Positions 7,884 through 18,133 of a stretch of DNA of 64,000 nt are shown in pieces. A program made the translations under genes and the position numbers. The notes beneath the pieces were generated by a model that saw only the letters and a program-made list of their open reading frames with translations, was not told the DNA's origin and searched no databases. Within the stretch, counting starts at the first letter, position 1. Each line of letters begins with the position of its first letter. Source of the DNA: Pseudomonadota bacterium (lineage in GTDB: Bacteria; Pseudomonadota; Gammaproteobacteria; Burkholderiales; Rhodocyclaceae). The DNA is taken from positions 1 through 64,000 of the forward strand of contig JAFEDJ010000022.1 of the NCBI GenBank assembly GCA_018241685.1, in the 5' to 3' direction.

Positions 7884-9548
7884 ATGATGCAAATGACTGG
7901 AGCAGACCTGATCGTGAAGCTGCTCGAACGGCAGGGTATCAGCACTATTGCTGGTGTTCCTGGCGGTGCGGCCCTGCCGATGTATGACGCGCTTTCCAAG
8001 AGCGAGCAGATTCACCACGTGCTGTGTCGTCACGAACAAGGTGCGGGCTTTATCGCCCAGGGTATGGCGCGTGTATCCGGCCGTCCGGAAGTGTGTCTGG
8101 CATCCAGCGGCCCGGGGGCAACCAATCTGATCACGGCAATCGCCGATGCCAAACTGGACTCCATTCCCATCATTGCGCTGACCGGCCAGGTGCCGCTGTC
8201 GATGATCGGCACAGATGCCTTCCAGGAGGTGGACACCTACGGGCTAACAATCCCCATCACCAAGCACAATTTCCTGGTTCGTTCCGCCAAGGAACTGCTG
8301 ACGGCAATTCCGGCCGCGTTCCGTATCGCGATGTCCGACCGGCCGGGCCCAGTCCTGGTGGATGTGCCCAAGGATGTGCAAAACCAGATGGTGAGCTTCG
8401 AGGAGTACCCCGATGTGGTGGTGCCGGATGCAGCGCCCAGCTTCGATATCGGTGCGATCGAAGAGATTGCGAAGATGATCGAGGCGGCTGAGCGGCCCGT
8501 GCTTTACCTCGGCGGTGGTGTGATCCATTCCGGTGCGTCGCAACTCGCCGTGACTTTGGCTGAGCAGGCTTCCCTGCCGACCACGATGACGCTGATGGCA
8601 CTCGGGGCCATGCCTATGGATCATCCTCTGTCGATCGGGATGCTTGGCATGCATGGTGCGCGCTATACCAACTATGTCCTCGAAGAAGCCGATCTGCTGA
8701 TCTGTGTCGGCGCCCGTTTCGACGACCGTGCCATCGGCAAGACTGCCGAATTCTGTCCGAACGCCAAGATCATCCACATCGACATCGACCGTTCGGAGCT
8801 GCACAAAGTCAAGACGGCACATGTGGCCATTGCTGGTGATGTGGGGCAGGTACTGTCCGAACTGCTGCCGCGCGTGAAGCCCCAGTTGCGCAAGCGCTGG
8901 TTGTCCCACGTGGAGAGCCTCAAAGGGCGTTTCCCGCTGGCAATGCCCGGCGTGGACAATCCTCGTTCGCCATATGGTCTCATTCACGCGGTTGCCAACT
9001 GTCTGGACGACAGTGCCATCATCACCAGCGATGTGGGTCAGCACCAGATGTGGGTTGCGCAGGCCTATCCGTTCCGTCGGGCACGTCAGTGGCTCAACTC
9101 CGGTGGTCTCGGCACCATGGGCTTCGGCTTCCCGGCAGCGATCGGTGCGGCTCTGGCCGAGCCTGAACGCACGGTGGTCTGTTTCTCCGGCGACGGCAGC
9201 CTGAAGATGAACATTCAGGAAATGGCTACCGCGGCTCAGGAAAACGCCAATGTGAAGATCGTGCTGTTCAACAACCAGTCCCTGGGGTTGGTGCATCAGC
9301 AGCAGAATCTTTTCTACGGCAAGCGCATCATGGCTTCCCGCTACGAGCGTCCCACCGACTTCCTGAAGATTGCTGAGGGTTTTGGCATGCGGGCTGTCGA
9401 CCTGGATCCGGCGCCCAATCCCCGCGCCGTGCTGGCCGAGGCGCTCAATACGCCGGGGCCCTGCCTGATCCATGCAACCATCGACCCGAACGAATTCGTT
9501 TACCCCATGGTGCCGCCGGGCGCCGCCAACTCCGAGATGATCGGCTAA
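7884..9548 (+). CDS. ilvB: Acetolactate synthase I, large (catalytic) subunit
   Basis: ThDP- and FAD-dependent enzyme that condenses pyruvate with pyruvate or 2-ketobutyrate, the first common step to Val, Leu and Ile. 554 residues from ATG 7884, with AAGGAG seven bases upstream; a second ATG follows at once. Glu51 in HEQGAG is the ThDP-activating Glu, TDAFQEVDTYG and GMHGARYTNY are typical, and the ThDP-binding motif is GDGSLKMNIQEMATAAQENAN. Sequence recalled from E. coli AHAS I matches closely, including the ending YPMVPPGAANSEM. It is followed by ilvN after 19 bases and preceded by an attenuator, so it is more likely IlvB than IlvI or IlvG. Confidence 0.95.
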   Translation: MMQMTGADLIVKLLERQGISTIAGVPGGAALPMYDALSKSEQIHHVLCRHEQGAGFIAQGMARVSGRPEVCLASSGPGATNLITAIADAKLDSIPIIALTGQVPLSMIGTDAFQEVDTYGLTIPITKHNFLVRSAKELLTAIPAAFRIAMSDRPGPVLVDVPKDVQNQMVSFEEYPDVVVPDAAPSFDIGAIEEIAKMIEAAERPVLYLGGGVIHSGASQLAVTLAEQASLPTTMTLMALGAMPMDHPLSIGMLGMHGARYTNYVLEEADLLICVGARFDDRAIGKTAEFCPNAKIIHIDIDRSELHKVKTAHVAIAGDVGQVLSELLPRVKPQLRKRWLSHVESLKGRFPLAMPGVDNPRSPYGLIHAVANCLDDSAIITSDVGQHQMWVAQAYPFRRARQWLNSGGLGTMGFGFPAAIGAALAEPERTVVCFSGDGSLKMNIQEMATAAQENANVKIVLFNNQSLGLVHQQQNLFYGKRIMASRYERPTDFLKIAEGFGMRAVDLDPAPNPRAVLAEALNTPGPCLIHATIDPNEFVYPMVPPGAANSEMIG

Positions 9549-9567
9549 GCCCGCAGGAGAGAACACG

Positions 9568-9903
9568 ATGTCCGAACAAAACACCAATCTTTCCGAATAC
9601 ATTCCGGATGTGCCCGAACATGCGGGCTTCAAGAAGGTTGTCCTCGAACTGGGTGTGGCCAACCACCCTGGGGTGATGAGCCACATCTGTGGCCTGTTTG
9701 CCCGGCGGGCTTTCAACGTGGAAGGCATTCTGTGCATGCCTGTTGGCTCAGGCGAAACCAGCCGCATCTGGCTGCTGATCTTCGAAGACGAACGTCTCGA
9801 GAAGATGATCCGGCAAGTCGAGAAGCTCGAGGACGTCCTTTACGTGAAGCAGCATGATGGCGAGCACCCGGTGTTCGGTCGTCTGGACGAGTTCTTCAAG
9901 TAA
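9568..9903 (+). CDS. ilvN: Acetolactate synthase I, small regulatory subunit
   Basis: 111 residues with one ACT domain (about 22-92: LELGVANHPGVMSHICGLFARRAF then NVEGILCMPV), the valine-binding regulatory module that also stimulates the catalytic subunit. Its short length and sequence match E. coli IlvN rather than the longer IlvH (about 160 residues). Shine-Dalgarno GCAGGAGAG lies upstream of ATG 9568. It is co-transcribed with ilvB. Confidence 0.93.
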   Translation: MSEQNTNLSEYIPDVPEHAGFKKVVLELGVANHPGVMSHICGLFARRAFNVEGILCMPVGSGETSRIWLLIFEDERLEKMIRQVEKLEDVLYVKQHDGEHPVFGRLDEFFK

Positions 9904-9918
9904 GCGCGTTCTTAATGT

Positions 9919-9941
9919 GCCGCCGGCCTCGTGCCGGCGGC
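9919..9941 (+). terminator. Hairpin after ilvN, possible terminator
   Basis: A 9-bp perfect stem, GCCGCCGGC (9919-9927) and GCCGGCGGC (9933-9941), 15 bases after the ilvN stop. No T tract follows (GTGCTAGAC), so it may stabilise the mRNA end or act with Rho rather than as a true intrinsic terminator. Confidence 0.5.
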
Positions 9942-10002
9942 GTGCTAGACTCCGCCGCCTTGCTTGCCTAGTCTTTAATCTCCTGTTTTCGCGAGTCTTC
10001 CC

Positions 10003-11142
10003 ATGTCCGGTAATACCCTTGGCACACTCTTCAGCGTCACTTCCTTCGGCGAATCCCATGGTCCGGCCATCGGCTGTGTGGTGGATGGCTGTCCGCCGGG
10101 ATTGAAGATCAGCGAGGCCGACATTCAGGCTGAGCTGGATCGACGCAAGCCGGGCACGTCCCGGCATGTGACCCAGCGCCGGGAGCCGGATGAGGTCGAG
10201 ATCCTGTCGGGGGTGTTTGAGGGCGTTACGACCGGGACGCCCATCGCGTTGCTGATTCGCAACCAGGATCAGCGCTCCAAGGACTACGGCAACATCGCGG
10301 AGAGTTTCCGCCCGGGGCACGCCGATTACGCCTACTGGCAGAAGTATGGCATTCGCGATTATCGCGGCGGCGGCCGTTCGTCGGCCCGCGAAACCGCGGT
10401 GCGCGTGGCGGCTGGGGCGATTGCGCGCAAGTGGCTGCAGGAGCGCTACGGCGTGGTGATTCAGGGTTACATGGCGCAACTCGGCCCCGTCGACATTCCC
10501 TTCGTCTCGTGGGACGAGGTGGACGGCAATGCTTTCTTTGCACCGAATCAGGCCATCGTTCCGCAGCTCGAAAGCTACATGGACGATCTGCGCAAGTCCG
10601 GTGATTCTGTCGGCGCGCGCATCAATGTCGTCGCGACCGGTCTGCCGGTTGGCTGGGGCGAGCCCGTCTTCGACCGTCTCGATGCCGACATCGCTTATGC
10701 GATGATGAGCATTAACGCGGTGAAGGGCGTCGAGATCGGCGCCGGTTTTGCCAGTGTCGCGCAACTCGGGACGCAGCACTCGGATGAAATGTCACCCGAA
10801 GGTTTCCTGTCGAACAATGCCGGTGGTGTACTGGGCGGGATATCCACCGGGCAGGACATCCTGGTCAGCATGGCCATCAAGCCCACATCCAGCACCCGTC
10901 TCGATCGGCACTCCATCAACAAGGCCGGGGAGCCGGTGGTCGTCAATACCCATGGCCGCCATGATCCGTGCGTCGGCATTCGGGCCACGCCCATCGCCGA
11001 GGCCATGCTCGCGATCGTGCTGATGGATCATGCCTTGCGTCATCGCGCCCAAAACGGTGATGTGGTGTGTACTACGCCGAAGGTGAACGGCTTGTCGCCA
11101 ACGGGCGTACAGGTGGTGCCATCGCCACGTCCGAAGGTTTGA
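10003..11142 (+). CDS. aroC: Chorismate synthase
   Basis: Converts EPSP to chorismate, the last step of the shikimate pathway, using reduced FMN. 379 residues, a normal length. Conserved blocks: [15 protein letters not shown] at the N-terminus, the [20 protein letters not shown] motif (about 124-144), GxxTG near FEGVTTGTP, and [10 protein letters not shown] followed by [18 protein letters not shown] near the C-terminus. It stands alone between ilvN and a YdcH-like gene. Its product chorismate feeds the trp genes further right, but they are not linked. Confidence 0.97.
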   Translation: MSGNTLGTLFSVTSFGESHGPAIGCVVDGCPPGLKISEADIQAELDRRKPGTSRHVTQRREPDEVEILSGVFEGVTTGTPIALLIRNQDQRSKDYGNIAESFRPGHADYAYWQKYGIRDYRGGGRSSARETAVRVAAGAIARKWLQERYGVVIQGYMAQLGPVDIPFVSWDEVDGNAFFAPNQAIVPQLESYMDDLRKSGDSVGARINVVATGLPVGWGEPVFDRLDADIAYAMMSINAVKGVEIGAGFASVAQLGTQHSDEMSPEGFLSNNAGGVLGGISTGQDILVSMAIKPTSSTRLDRHSINKAGEPVVVNTHGRHDPCVGIRATPIAEAMLAIVLMDHALRHRAQNGDVVCTTPKVNGLSPTGVQVVPSPRPKV

Positions 11143-11229
11143 CCCCGGTCAACTTTGCAGTCAAGGGGGCGGCGTAGAGTGATTTCAACCTGATACCGAA
11201 AAGATCTATCAACAGGTGGGAGTCACTCT

Positions 11230-11472
11230 ATGGAGCAACACGATCTCAATCATGAATTCCCTGAGTATCGCGAACAGATTCACGTTTTGAAGATGTCAGA
11301 CGGTCATTTCTCCCGTCTTTTCGATGAGTACCATGATGTCAATCGTCACGTGGTACGCGTCGAGGTCAATGCCGAACTGGCCACGGCCGTGCAGCTGGAA
11401 GATCTGAAAAAACGCCGTCTGAGCCTGAAGGATCAACTGCATGAACTGCTGAGGAGTGCCTCGCCAGTGTGA
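11230..11472 (+). CDS. YdcH/DUF465-family small protein
   Basis: 80 residues, charged and probably helical: HLKMSDGHFSRLFDEYHDVNRHVVRVE-type sequence with a later LKKRRLSLKDQLHELL helix. This pattern is typical of DUF465, small proteins of unknown role predicted to form a coiled coil. GTGGGAG precedes the ATG at 11230. A good terminator follows, so it is probably a single gene. Confidence 0.85.
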   Translation: MEQHDLNHEFPEYREQIHVLKMSDGHFSRLFDEYHDVNRHVVRVEVNAELATAVQLEDLKKRRLSLKDQLHELLRSASPV

Positions 11473-11493
11473 GCTGAGGATTCCGGCAGATAG

Positions 11494-11519
11494 AAAGAGC
11501 GCTTTCGGGCGCTCTTTTT
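11494..11519 (+). terminator. Intrinsic terminator after the YdcH-like gene
   Basis: Stem AAAGAGCGC (11494-11502) and GCGCTCTTT (11509-11517) with loop TTTCGG, running into TTTTT. It lies 22 bases after the stop codon. Confidence 0.9.
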
Positions 11520-11553
11520 CTTGTTAGCGACTGGGGTTGCCCCTAATTCTCTG

Positions 11554-12696
11554 ATGATTCCGTATTGGCGCCTGTCGGGTTATTACTTTTTCTACTTTGC
11601 CTTTGTTGGCGCTTTTTCGCCGTACTTTGGCCTTTACCTGCAGTCCGTCGGTAGCTCGGCGGCGGAGATTGCGGTGCTGATGTCTTTGATGTCGGTTATG
11701 CGGACGCTAGCGCCGACCCTGTGGGGGTGGCTGGCCGATCGATTCGGCACGCGCGCGCCGATCGTTCGTCTGTCGGCGGTGCTGTCCGTTCTGGGTTTCT
11801 CCGGTTTTCTGCTCAGCAATGCCTATGTGGCACTTTTTGTGAGCATGGCCTTTCTCGCTTTCTTCTGGAGTGCCGCCTTGCCGCTGGTGGAAACCTTGAC
11901 CTTTGCGCACCTGGAAGGGCGGGCGAGTCGCTATGGCAGCATCCGGGTATGGGGCTCCGTCGGTTTTGTGCTGGCGGTGCTTGGGCTGGGCTATCTGCTT
12001 GATGAAATGCCGATCAGGAACCTGTTGTGGGTGACGTTGACCATCCTTGCGGGCATCCTGGCGTGCGCTCTGGCAATCCCCGAGGTCCGCAAGGTGCGGG
12101 AAACGGTGGCGTCCGTCTCGCTTGGGAGCATTCTCCGTCGTCCGGAGGTGAGGGCGCTGCTGACGGCCTGTTTTTTCATGTCAGCTGCCCATGGGGCCTT
12201 GTATGTTTTTTACTCATTGCATCTCGTTGCCCATGGCTACAGCAAGACCCTGGTTGGCTGGATGTGGACCCTTGGGGTGCTGGCCGAGATCCTGGTTTTC
12301 ATGGGTATGCCCCAATTGCTGAAAGCGTTTTCCCTGCGTAATCTGCTTCTTTTCAGTTTTGCTGCTGCCGTCGTCCGTTTCGTGATGATCGGCTGGGGGG
12401 CTGATTCACTGATCGTGCTGGCGCTGGCGCAGTTGCTGCACGGTGCGACCTTCGGCTCCTACCATGCGGCGGCCGTAGCCGCTGTCAATCGCTGGTTTGG
12501 TGCTCAGCACCAGGCACGAGGGCAAGCCCTTTATGGGAGCATTTCCTTTGGCGCCGGTGGGGTACTCGGAGGGCTGGTCAGTGGCTATACGTGGGAACTC
12601 GTTGGCGCCGGGTGGACTTATACCCTCGCGTCGGTCTTTGCATTGATGGGGTTGGTGGTCCTGAGTCGCTGCTGGCGGGATCGTTTGGCCGTCTAG
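11554..12696 (+). CDS. MFS transporter, phenylpropionate-permease-like
   Basis: 380 residues from ATG 11554 (MIPYWRLSGYYFFYFAFVGAF); an in-frame TTG at 11521 overlaps the preceding terminator and is unlikely. About 12 hydrophobic segments are visible. The LWGWLADRFGTR loop between helices 2 and 3 is the MFS signature. The N-terminal pattern with FSPYFGLYLQSVG resembles the MFS_1-like/HcaT group. The substrate is unknown. An M48 protease gene starts 38 bases downstream. Confidence 0.85.
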   Translation: MIPYWRLSGYYFFYFAFVGAFSPYFGLYLQSVGSSAAEIAVLMSLMSVMRTLAPTLWGWLADRFGTRAPIVRLSAVLSVLGFSGFLLSNAYVALFVSMAFLAFFWSAALPLVETLTFAHLEGRASRYGSIRVWGSVGFVLAVLGLGYLLDEMPIRNLLWVTLTILAGILACALAIPEVRKVRETVASVSLGSILRRPEVRALLTACFFMSAAHGALYVFYSLHLVAHGYSKTLVGWMWTLGVLAEILVFMGMPQLLKAFSLRNLLLFSFAAAVVRFVMIGWGADSLIVLALAQLLHGATFGSYHAAAVAAVNRWFGAQHQARGQALYGSISFGAGGVLGGLVSGYTWELVGAGWTYTLASVFALMGLVVLSRCWRDRLAV

Positions 12697-12734
12697 ACTG
12701 TCGAAGGTCAATTGAACAGGGTGTCGGGAGCGGG

Positions 12735-13577
12735 ATGAGAGCGGGGTTCGAATGGTGGCGTACGCTGGGCACGGCGCTGTTGGCGGTGAGCGGCCTGGTG
12801 GCCTGTCAATCCGTGCAGACGACGCAGTCCGGTGCCGTCGGCGTGGAGCGTCGGCAGATGATGATGGTTTCTTCCAGAGAGATGGAGCAAGCTTCCGCCC
12901 AGAGTTACCAGAAGATTGTCGAAGAAGCTGCGCAGAAGAATGCCCTGAACCGCGACAAGGAGGAGGTCGAACGAGTGCGTGCCGTCGCTCGTCGCCTGAT
13001 TCCGGTGACGGGAGTTTTCCGTCCTGATGCGCCAGGCTGGAAATGGGAAGTGAATGTGTTGAGCTCGAAAGAGCTAAACGCGTGGTGCATGGCCGGTGGA
13101 AAGATCGCTTTTTACAGCGGAATCATCGAGCGTCTGGATCTGACCGATGATGAGATCGCTGCGATCATGGGGCACGAAATTTCCCATGCCCTGCGTGAGC
13201 ATGCGCGGGAGCGGGCCTCTCAGGCGATGGTAACCAATATTGGCGTCAACGTGCTCGGCGCAGCTCTCGGTGTTGGCCGGGCGGGAACAGACTTGATTGG
13301 TGGTGCGGCGAAGCTCAGTTTCGAACTGCCCAACAGCCGTGAACATGAAACCGAGGCTGACCGCATGGGCGTCGAACTGGCTGCGCGAGCAGGCTACGAC
13401 CCGCGGGCTGCGATCAGTCTTTGGCAGAAAATGGCCAAGGTCTCCAACGGCGCCCAGCCCCAGTGGCTGTCGACCCACCCGTCCAACGAAACTCGTCAGC
13501 GTGATCTCACTGAGTACGCGGCTCGCGTGATGCCCCTTTACGAGCAAGCTACTCAGCGCGCAAGGCCTGTGAAATAA
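12735..13577 (+). CDS. M48-family metalloprotease, lipoprotein
   Basis: 280 residues from ATG 12735 (MRAGFEWWRTLGTALLAVSG). A lipobox LVAC near residue 27 predicts a lipid-anchored periplasmic protein. The zinc site HEISH is at residues 147-151, with the third ligand expected in the EHETEADRMGVELAARAGYDP motif. This is the LoiP/YcaL-like branch, which takes part in outer-membrane protein quality control in E. coli. No TPR domain follows, so it is not BepA. The preceding MFS gene may be co-transcribed. Confidence 0.9.
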   Translation: MRAGFEWWRTLGTALLAVSGLVACQSVQTTQSGAVGVERRQMMMVSSREMEQASAQSYQKIVEEAAQKNALNRDKEEVERVRAVARRLIPVTGVFRPDAPGWKWEVNVLSSKELNAWCMAGGKIAFYSGIIERLDLTDDEIAAIMGHEISHALREHARERASQAMVTNIGVNVLGAALGVGRAGTDLIGGAAKLSFELPNSREHETEADRMGVELAARAGYDPRAAISLWQKMAKVSNGAQPQWLSTHPSNETRQRDLTEYAARVMPLYEQATQRARPVK

Positions 13578-13611
13578 TTAAAGTTTTTCCGCCCTCAGCT
13601 CTACTTCGCCC

Positions 13612-15021
13612 ATGCAAGCGCAAACGCTTTACGAAAAATTGTGGTCGAGCCACGTGGTGCACGTCGAGGATGACGGCACGGCGCTGATCTACATCGACCG
13701 TCACCTGGTTCATGAAGTCACCAGCCCGCAAGCCTTCGAAGGCCTCAAGCTGGCCGGGCGCAAGCCATGGCGCGTGAACTCCATCGTTGCGACGGCTGAC
13801 CACAACACGCCGACCGATCACTGGGAAATGGGCATTCAGGACCCGGTGTCCCGTCAGCAGGTTGAAACCCTGGACAGCAACATCCGTGAAGTCGGTGCGC
13901 TGGCTTACTTCCCGTTCAAGGACGAGCGCCAGGGCATCGTGCACGTGATCGGACCCGAGAACGGCGCGACGCTGCCCGGTATGACCGTCGTGTGTGGTGA
14001 TTCGCACACTTCGACTCACGGCGCGTTTGCCTGTCTGGCCCATGGTATCGGTACGTCCGAAGTCGAACACGTTATGGCGACGCAGTGCCTGCTGCAGAAG
14101 AAGTCCAAGACGATGCTCGTGCGGGTCGACGGCGTGCTTGGTGTGGGCGTGACCGCCAAGGATGTGGTCCTGGCCATCATTGGTCGTATCGGCACCGCTG
14201 GCGGTACCGGCTATGCCATCGAGTTCGGCGGCAGCGCGATCCGCAGCTTGACGATGGAAGGGCGCATGACCGTCTGCAACATGGCGATCGAAGCAGGGGC
14301 TCGTGCCGGCCTGGTGGCGGTGGACGAGCAGACCATCGCCTATCTGAAGGATCGTCCGTTCTCGCCGCGCGGCGACGTGTGGGATCGCGCCGTCGAGTAC
14401 TGGCGCACTCTGCACTCTGATGACGGCGCCCAGTTCGACGCAGTCGTTGCACTCGATGCTGCGCAGATCAAACCGCAGGTGACCTGGGGTACTTCGCCCG
14501 AGATGGTCGCGCCAATCGACGGTATCGTGCCCGACCCGGTCCTCGAAAAGGATCCCGTGAAGCGCGAGGGCATGGAGCGTGCGCTGCAGTACATGGGCCT
14601 CACGCCGCGGACGCCGATCAAGAACATTGCCATCGACAAGGTTTTCATTGGCTCCTGTACCAATTCGCGCATTGAGGATCTGCGCGCCGCTGCTTATGTT
14701 GCGCGCGGTCGCCGCAAGGCCGACAACGTCAAGCAGGTGCTGGTGGTGCCGGGCTCGGGTCTCGTCAAGCGTCAGGCCGAGGCCGAAGGGCTCGACAAGA
14801 TCTTCATAGCCGCTGGTTTCGAATGGCGTGAGCCGGGGTGCTCCATGTGCCTGGCCATGAACGCGGATCGGCTGGAGCCTGGCGAGCGCTGTGCGTCCAC
14901 GTCCAACCGTAACTTCGAAGGGCGTCAGGGCGCCGGTGGTCGTACCCATCTTGTGAGCCCCGCCATGGCGACTGCTGCGGCGATCGCCGGGCATTTCGCT
15001 GACGTTCGCGAACTGGCCTGA
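13612..15021 (+). CDS. leuC: 3-isopropylmalate dehydratase, large subunit
   Basis: With LeuD, isomerises 2- to 3-isopropylmalate in leucine synthesis. 469 residues, normal for the proteobacterial type. [4Fe-4S] cluster ligands are Cys349 (GSCTNSR) and Cys410/Cys413 (CSMC). Other aconitase-family blocks seen are [29 protein letters not shown] and [25 protein letters not shown] near the end. It starts the leuC-leuD-leuB-asd cluster, with a small lipoprotein gene between leuC and leuD. Confidence 0.97.
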   Translation: MQAQTLYEKLWSSHVVHVEDDGTALIYIDRHLVHEVTSPQAFEGLKLAGRKPWRVNSIVATADHNTPTDHWEMGIQDPVSRQQVETLDSNIREVGALAYFPFKDERQGIVHVIGPENGATLPGMTVVCGDSHTSTHGAFACLAHGIGTSEVEHVMATQCLLQKKSKTMLVRVDGVLGVGVTAKDVVLAIIGRIGTAGGTGYAIEFGGSAIRSLTMEGRMTVCNMAIEAGARAGLVAVDEQTIAYLKDRPFSPRGDVWDRAVEYWRTLHSDDGAQFDAVVALDAAQIKPQVTWGTSPEMVAPIDGIVPDPVLEKDPVKREGMERALQYMGLTPRTPIKNIAIDKVFIGSCTNSRIEDLRAAAYVARGRRKADNVKQVLVVPGSGLVKRQAEAEGLDKIFIAAGFEWREPGCSMCLAMNADRLEPGERCASTSNRNFEGRQGAGGRTHLVSPAMATAAAIAGHFADVRELA

Positions 15022-15041
15022 GCGTCCGGAGAGGTTGCGCT

Positions 15042-15167
15042 ATGCGTAAATTCACCGCATTGCTCGGTGCATTTGTCGTCGTGCTGCTGAGCGGTTGCAA
15101 TACCGTTCAGGGCATTGGCAAGGATATTGAAAAGGGTGGCGAAGCCATCCAGAAGGCGGTCAAGTAA
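15042..15167 (+). CDS. Entericidin-like small lipoprotein
   Basis: 41 residues from ATG 15042, with GGAGAGG upstream: [16 protein letters not shown], then lipobox LSGC at about residues 16-19, then [20 protein letters not shown]. The mature part of about 23 residues with its glycine/lysine-rich amphipathic stretch is the entericidin A/B pattern. Its TAA shares its last base with the leuD ATG (TAATG), so the two are translationally coupled. Entericidins act as a toxin/antidote pair in E. coli. Only one is present here and its role is unknown. Confidence 0.85.
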   Translation: MRKFTALLGAFVVVLLSGCNTVQGIGKDIEKGGEAIQKAVK

Positions 15168-15805
15168 TGAATCCCTTCCGTAAACTCGACGGTCTCGTGG
15201 CGCCGATGGATCGCGCCAACGTGGATACCGATGCGATCATTCCGAAGCAGTTCCTGAAGTCGATCAAGCGTAGTGGTTTCGGCCCCAACCTGTTCGATGA
15301 GTGGCGTTATCTGGATGTCGGCCAGCCTGGCCAGGATGCATCCGGGCGCCCCAAGAACCCGGACTTCGTGCTCAATCAACAGCGTTATCAGGGCGCGCAG
15401 ATCCTGCTTGCCCGTGACAACTTCGGCTGCGGCAGCTCACGCGAGCATGCGCCGTGGGCGCTGGAGGATTTCGGTTTCCGCGTGATTCTCGCGCCGAGCT
15501 TTGCCGACATCTTCTACAACAATTGCTTCAAGAACGGCCTGCTGCCGATCAAACTGGCGGCGTCGGAAATGGACGCGCTGTTTGCCCAGTGTCAGGGAAC
15601 CGCCGGCTATCGCCTGATGGTGGATCTGGAAGCCCGGACGATCACCCGCCCTGACGGCAAGGTTATCCCCTTCGACGTGGATGCCTTCCGCCGCGAGTGC
15701 CTGCTCAACGGCTGGGACGATATCGGTCTCACGCTGCGGCACGCCGACAAGATCCGGGAATTCGAGGCGCGTCGGCGCATCGACCAACCCTGGCTGTTTG
15801 CCTGA
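15167..15805 (+). CDS. leuD: 3-isopropylmalate dehydratase, small subunit
   Basis: Swivelling domain of isopropylmalate isomerase, partner of LeuC. 212 residues, with the typical start [26 protein letters not shown] block, [16 protein letters not shown], and [15 protein letters not shown] around residues 85-99. It begins within the stop codon of the entericidin-like gene. leuB follows after 39 bases. Confidence 0.97.
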   Translation: MNPFRKLDGLVAPMDRANVDTDAIIPKQFLKSIKRSGFGPNLFDEWRYLDVGQPGQDASGRPKNPDFVLNQQRYQGAQILLARDNFGCGSSREHAPWALEDFGFRVILAPSFADIFYNNCFKNGLLPIKLAASEMDALFAQCQGTAGYRLMVDLEARTITRPDGKVIPFDVDAFRRECLLNGWDDIGLTLRHADKIREFEARRRIDQPWLFA

Positions 15806-15844
15806 TTGGCGCCTTGCGCCCCTGTAACGGATTTGATTTAGAAA

Positions 15845-16912
15845 ATGACGATGAAGATTTGTGTTCTGCCCGGTGATGGCATTGGTCCCGAAATCATGGA
15901 GCAGGCGCTGCGCGTGCTTGAGGCCGTGCGCGGCGACGGTTTCGACTTTGTGGTCGAAAAGGCTCTGATCGGCGGCTGCGCCGTCGACGCTACTGGTACG
16001 CCATACCCCGAGGCGACCAGCAAGCTGGCCAAGGAAGCCGACGCGATCCTGTTGGGGGCGGTGGGCGGCCCGCAGTGGGACTCCCTGCCGCGTGAGCAGC
16101 GTCCCGAGCGTGGCCTGCTGGCCATCCGCAAGGAGCTCAACTTGTTCGCCAATCTGCGTCCGGCCATTCTTTACCCGGAGCTGGCCAACGCCTCCACGCT
16201 GAAGCCCGAAGTGGTGTCTGGCCTGGATATCCTGATCGTCCGCGAACTGACCGGTGACATCTATTTCGGCCAGCCCCGCGGCATCCGCGAGGAGAATGCC
16301 GAACGCGTCGGCTTCAATACCATGGTGTATTCGGAGTCCGAGATCCGTCGCATCGGCAAGGTGGCCTTCGAGGCCGCCCGCAAGCGCGGCAAGAAACTGT
16401 GCTCCGTGGACAAGATGAACGTCCTGGAGTGCACCCAGCTCTGGCGTGACGTGATGATCGAGCTGTCGGCCGACTATCCCGACGTCGAGCTGTCCCACAT
16501 GCTCGTGGATAACGCTGCGATGCAGCTCGTGCGCGCGCCGAAGCAGTTCGATGTGATGGTGACCGGCAACATGTTCGGTGACATCCTGTCGGACGAGGCT
16601 TCCATGCTCACCGGCTCTATCGGCATGTTGCCGTCGGCCTCCCTGGATGCCAACAACAAGGGGCTCTACGAGCCCAGCCACGGTTCGGCCCCCGACATCG
16701 CCGGCAAGGGCTTGGCCAATCCGCTGGCCACCATCCTGTCCGCGGCGATGATGCTGCGCTACACCTTCAACCTTGAGGCGCATGCGACGCGTATCGAGAC
16801 CGCCGTCAAGAAGGTGCTGGCTGCCGGTTATCGCACCGGTGACATCTATGAGGCGGGTACCCGCAGCGTGGGCACCAAGGAGATGGGCGACGCCGTCATC
16901 GCGTCCCTCTGA
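15845..16912 (+). CDS. leuB: 3-isopropylmalate dehydrogenase
   Basis: NAD-dependent oxidative decarboxylation of 3-isopropylmalate, the third leucine-specific step. 355 residues. Motifs: [13 protein letters not shown] at the N-terminus, [14 protein letters not shown] (substrate loop), [25 protein letters not shown] with the metal-binding aspartates, and [11 protein letters not shown] then [15 protein letters not shown] second in-frame ATG at 15851 ([10 protein letters not shown]) is a possible start. Confidence 0.97.
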   Translation: MTMKICVLPGDGIGPEIMEQALRVLEAVRGDGFDFVVEKALIGGCAVDATGTPYPEATSKLAKEADAILLGAVGGPQWDSLPREQRPERGLLAIRKELNLFANLRPAILYPELANASTLKPEVVSGLDILIVRELTGDIYFGQPRGIREENAERVGFNTMVYSESEIRRIGKVAFEAARKRGKKLCSVDKMNVLECTQLWRDVMIELSADYPDVELSHMLVDNAAMQLVRAPKQFDVMVTGNMFGDILSDEASMLTGSIGMLPSASLDANNKGLYEPSHGSAPDIAGKGLANPLATILSAAMMLRYTFNLEAHATRIETAVKKVLAAGYRTGDIYEAGTRSVGTKEMGDAVIASL

Positions 16913-16948
16913 GCACAAAAGACAATTCAAGCCTGATTGGGGATCAAT

Positions 16949-18073
16949 ATGAAAAGAGTAGGTCTGGTTGGCTGGCGCGGGATGGTCGGTTCCGTGCTCA
17001 TGCAGCGCATGCGCGAGGAAAACGATTTTGCGCTGATCGAGCCGGTGTTCTTCACCACGTCCAACCCGGGCGGCAAGGCGCCGAGTTTTGGCAAGGAGGC
17101 GCCCCCGCTGAAGGATGCGAAGAACATTGACGAGCTGAAGGCGCTCGACATCGTCATCACCTGTCAGGGCGGTGATTACACCAATGAGGTGTATCCGAAG
17201 CTGCGCGAGGCAGGCTGGAATGGCCACTGGATCGATGCCGCGTCGTCCCTGCGCATGGATCCCCGCGCTGTGATCATTCTTGATCCGGTGAACCAGAACG
17301 TCATCAAGGACTCCCTGGTCAAGGGCGGTCGTGACTGGATCGGCGGCAACTGCACCGTGTCCCTGATGCTGATGGCTCTGGGCGGCCTGTTTCAACGCGA
17401 CCTCGTCGAGTGGGCGACCTCCATGACCTATCAGGCTGCCTCCGGCGCCGGTGCGCAAAACATGCGTGAGTTGCTGACTCAGATGGGTGAGCTGAATCGT
17501 TCGGTCAAGGAATTGCTGGATGATCCGGCCTCCGCGATCCTCGACATCGACCGCGAAGTGGCCGGCACGATGCGCGACGACGCCTTCCCGGCCTCGAACT
17601 TCGGCGTGCCGCTGGCCGGCTCCCTGATCCCGTGGATCGACAAGGATCTGGGCAATGGCCAGTCCAAGGAAGAGTGGAAGGGCGGCGTCGAGACCAACAA
17701 GATCCTCGGTCGTGGCGAGGGTTTTGGGACGCCGGTCGTGCCCATCGACGGCCTGTGCGTGCGTATCGGTGCGATGCGCTGCCATAGCCAGGCTTTGACG
17801 CTGAAGCTGAAGAAGGACCTGCCGATCGACGAGATCGAAGGCATGCTGGCCAGCGCCAATGACTGGGTCAAGGTCGTTCCGAACAAGCGTGAAGAGTCCG
17901 TGCGCGATCTGACGCCGACTGCTGTGACCGGCACCTTGACTGTCCCTGTCGGCCGTCTGCGCAAGCTGGCGATGGGCGGGGAGTACCTGTCGGCCTTCAC
18001 CGTCGGTGACCAGCTCCTGTGGGGTGCTGCGGAGCCGCTGCGGCGCATGTTGCGCATCCTGCTCGAGGACTGA
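16949..18073 (+). CDS. asd: Aspartate-semialdehyde dehydrogenase
   Basis: Reduces aspartyl phosphate to aspartate semialdehyde for Lys/DAP, Met and Thr. 374 residues from ATG 16949, with GGGGA just upstream; an in-frame TTG at 16937 is less likely. N-terminal NADP motif [13 protein letters not shown], catalytic Cys135 in [13 protein letters not shown], and the later acid-base region [16 protein letters not shown] with the His. The VGWRGMVGS type matches the enterobacterial/beta Asd branch. It ends the leu-asd cluster before a terminator. dapB, which uses its product further along the pathway, lies at 48.7 kb. Confidence 0.96.
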   Translation: MKRVGLVGWRGMVGSVLMQRMREENDFALIEPVFFTTSNPGGKAPSFGKEAPPLKDAKNIDELKALDIVITCQGGDYTNEVYPKLREAGWNGHWIDAASSLRMDPRAVIILDPVNQNVIKDSLVKGGRDWIGGNCTVSLMLMALGGLFQRDLVEWATSMTYQAASGAGAQNMRELLTQMGELNRSVKELLDDPASAILDIDREVAGTMRDDAFPASNFGVPLAGSLIPWIDKDLGNGQSKEEWKGGVETNKILGRGEGFGTPVVPIDGLCVRIGAMRCHSQALTLKLKKDLPIDEIEGMLASANDWVKVVPNKREESVRDLTPTAVTGTLTVPVGRLRKLAMGGEYLSAFTVGDQLLWGAAEPLRRMLRILLED

Positions 18074-18095
18074 TACCTCGCCGCACCGTTGTTCG

Positions 18096-18133
18096 AATGC
18101 CGTTCCGCGTTAGCTGAACGGCATTTTCTTTTT
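18096..18133 (+). terminator. Intrinsic terminator after asd
   Basis: Stem AATGCCGTTC (18096-18105) and GAACGGCATT (18116-18125) with a 10-base loop, followed by TTCTTTTT. It separates the leu-asd cluster from fimV. Confidence 0.85.

Noticed and set aside
15437..17785. 782-codon minus-strand open frame opposite leuD-leuB-asd
   Set aside because: It lies antisense to three clearly identified genes, is rich in His/Arg/Gln/Gly typical of GC-rich antisense frames, and shows no recognisable domain.
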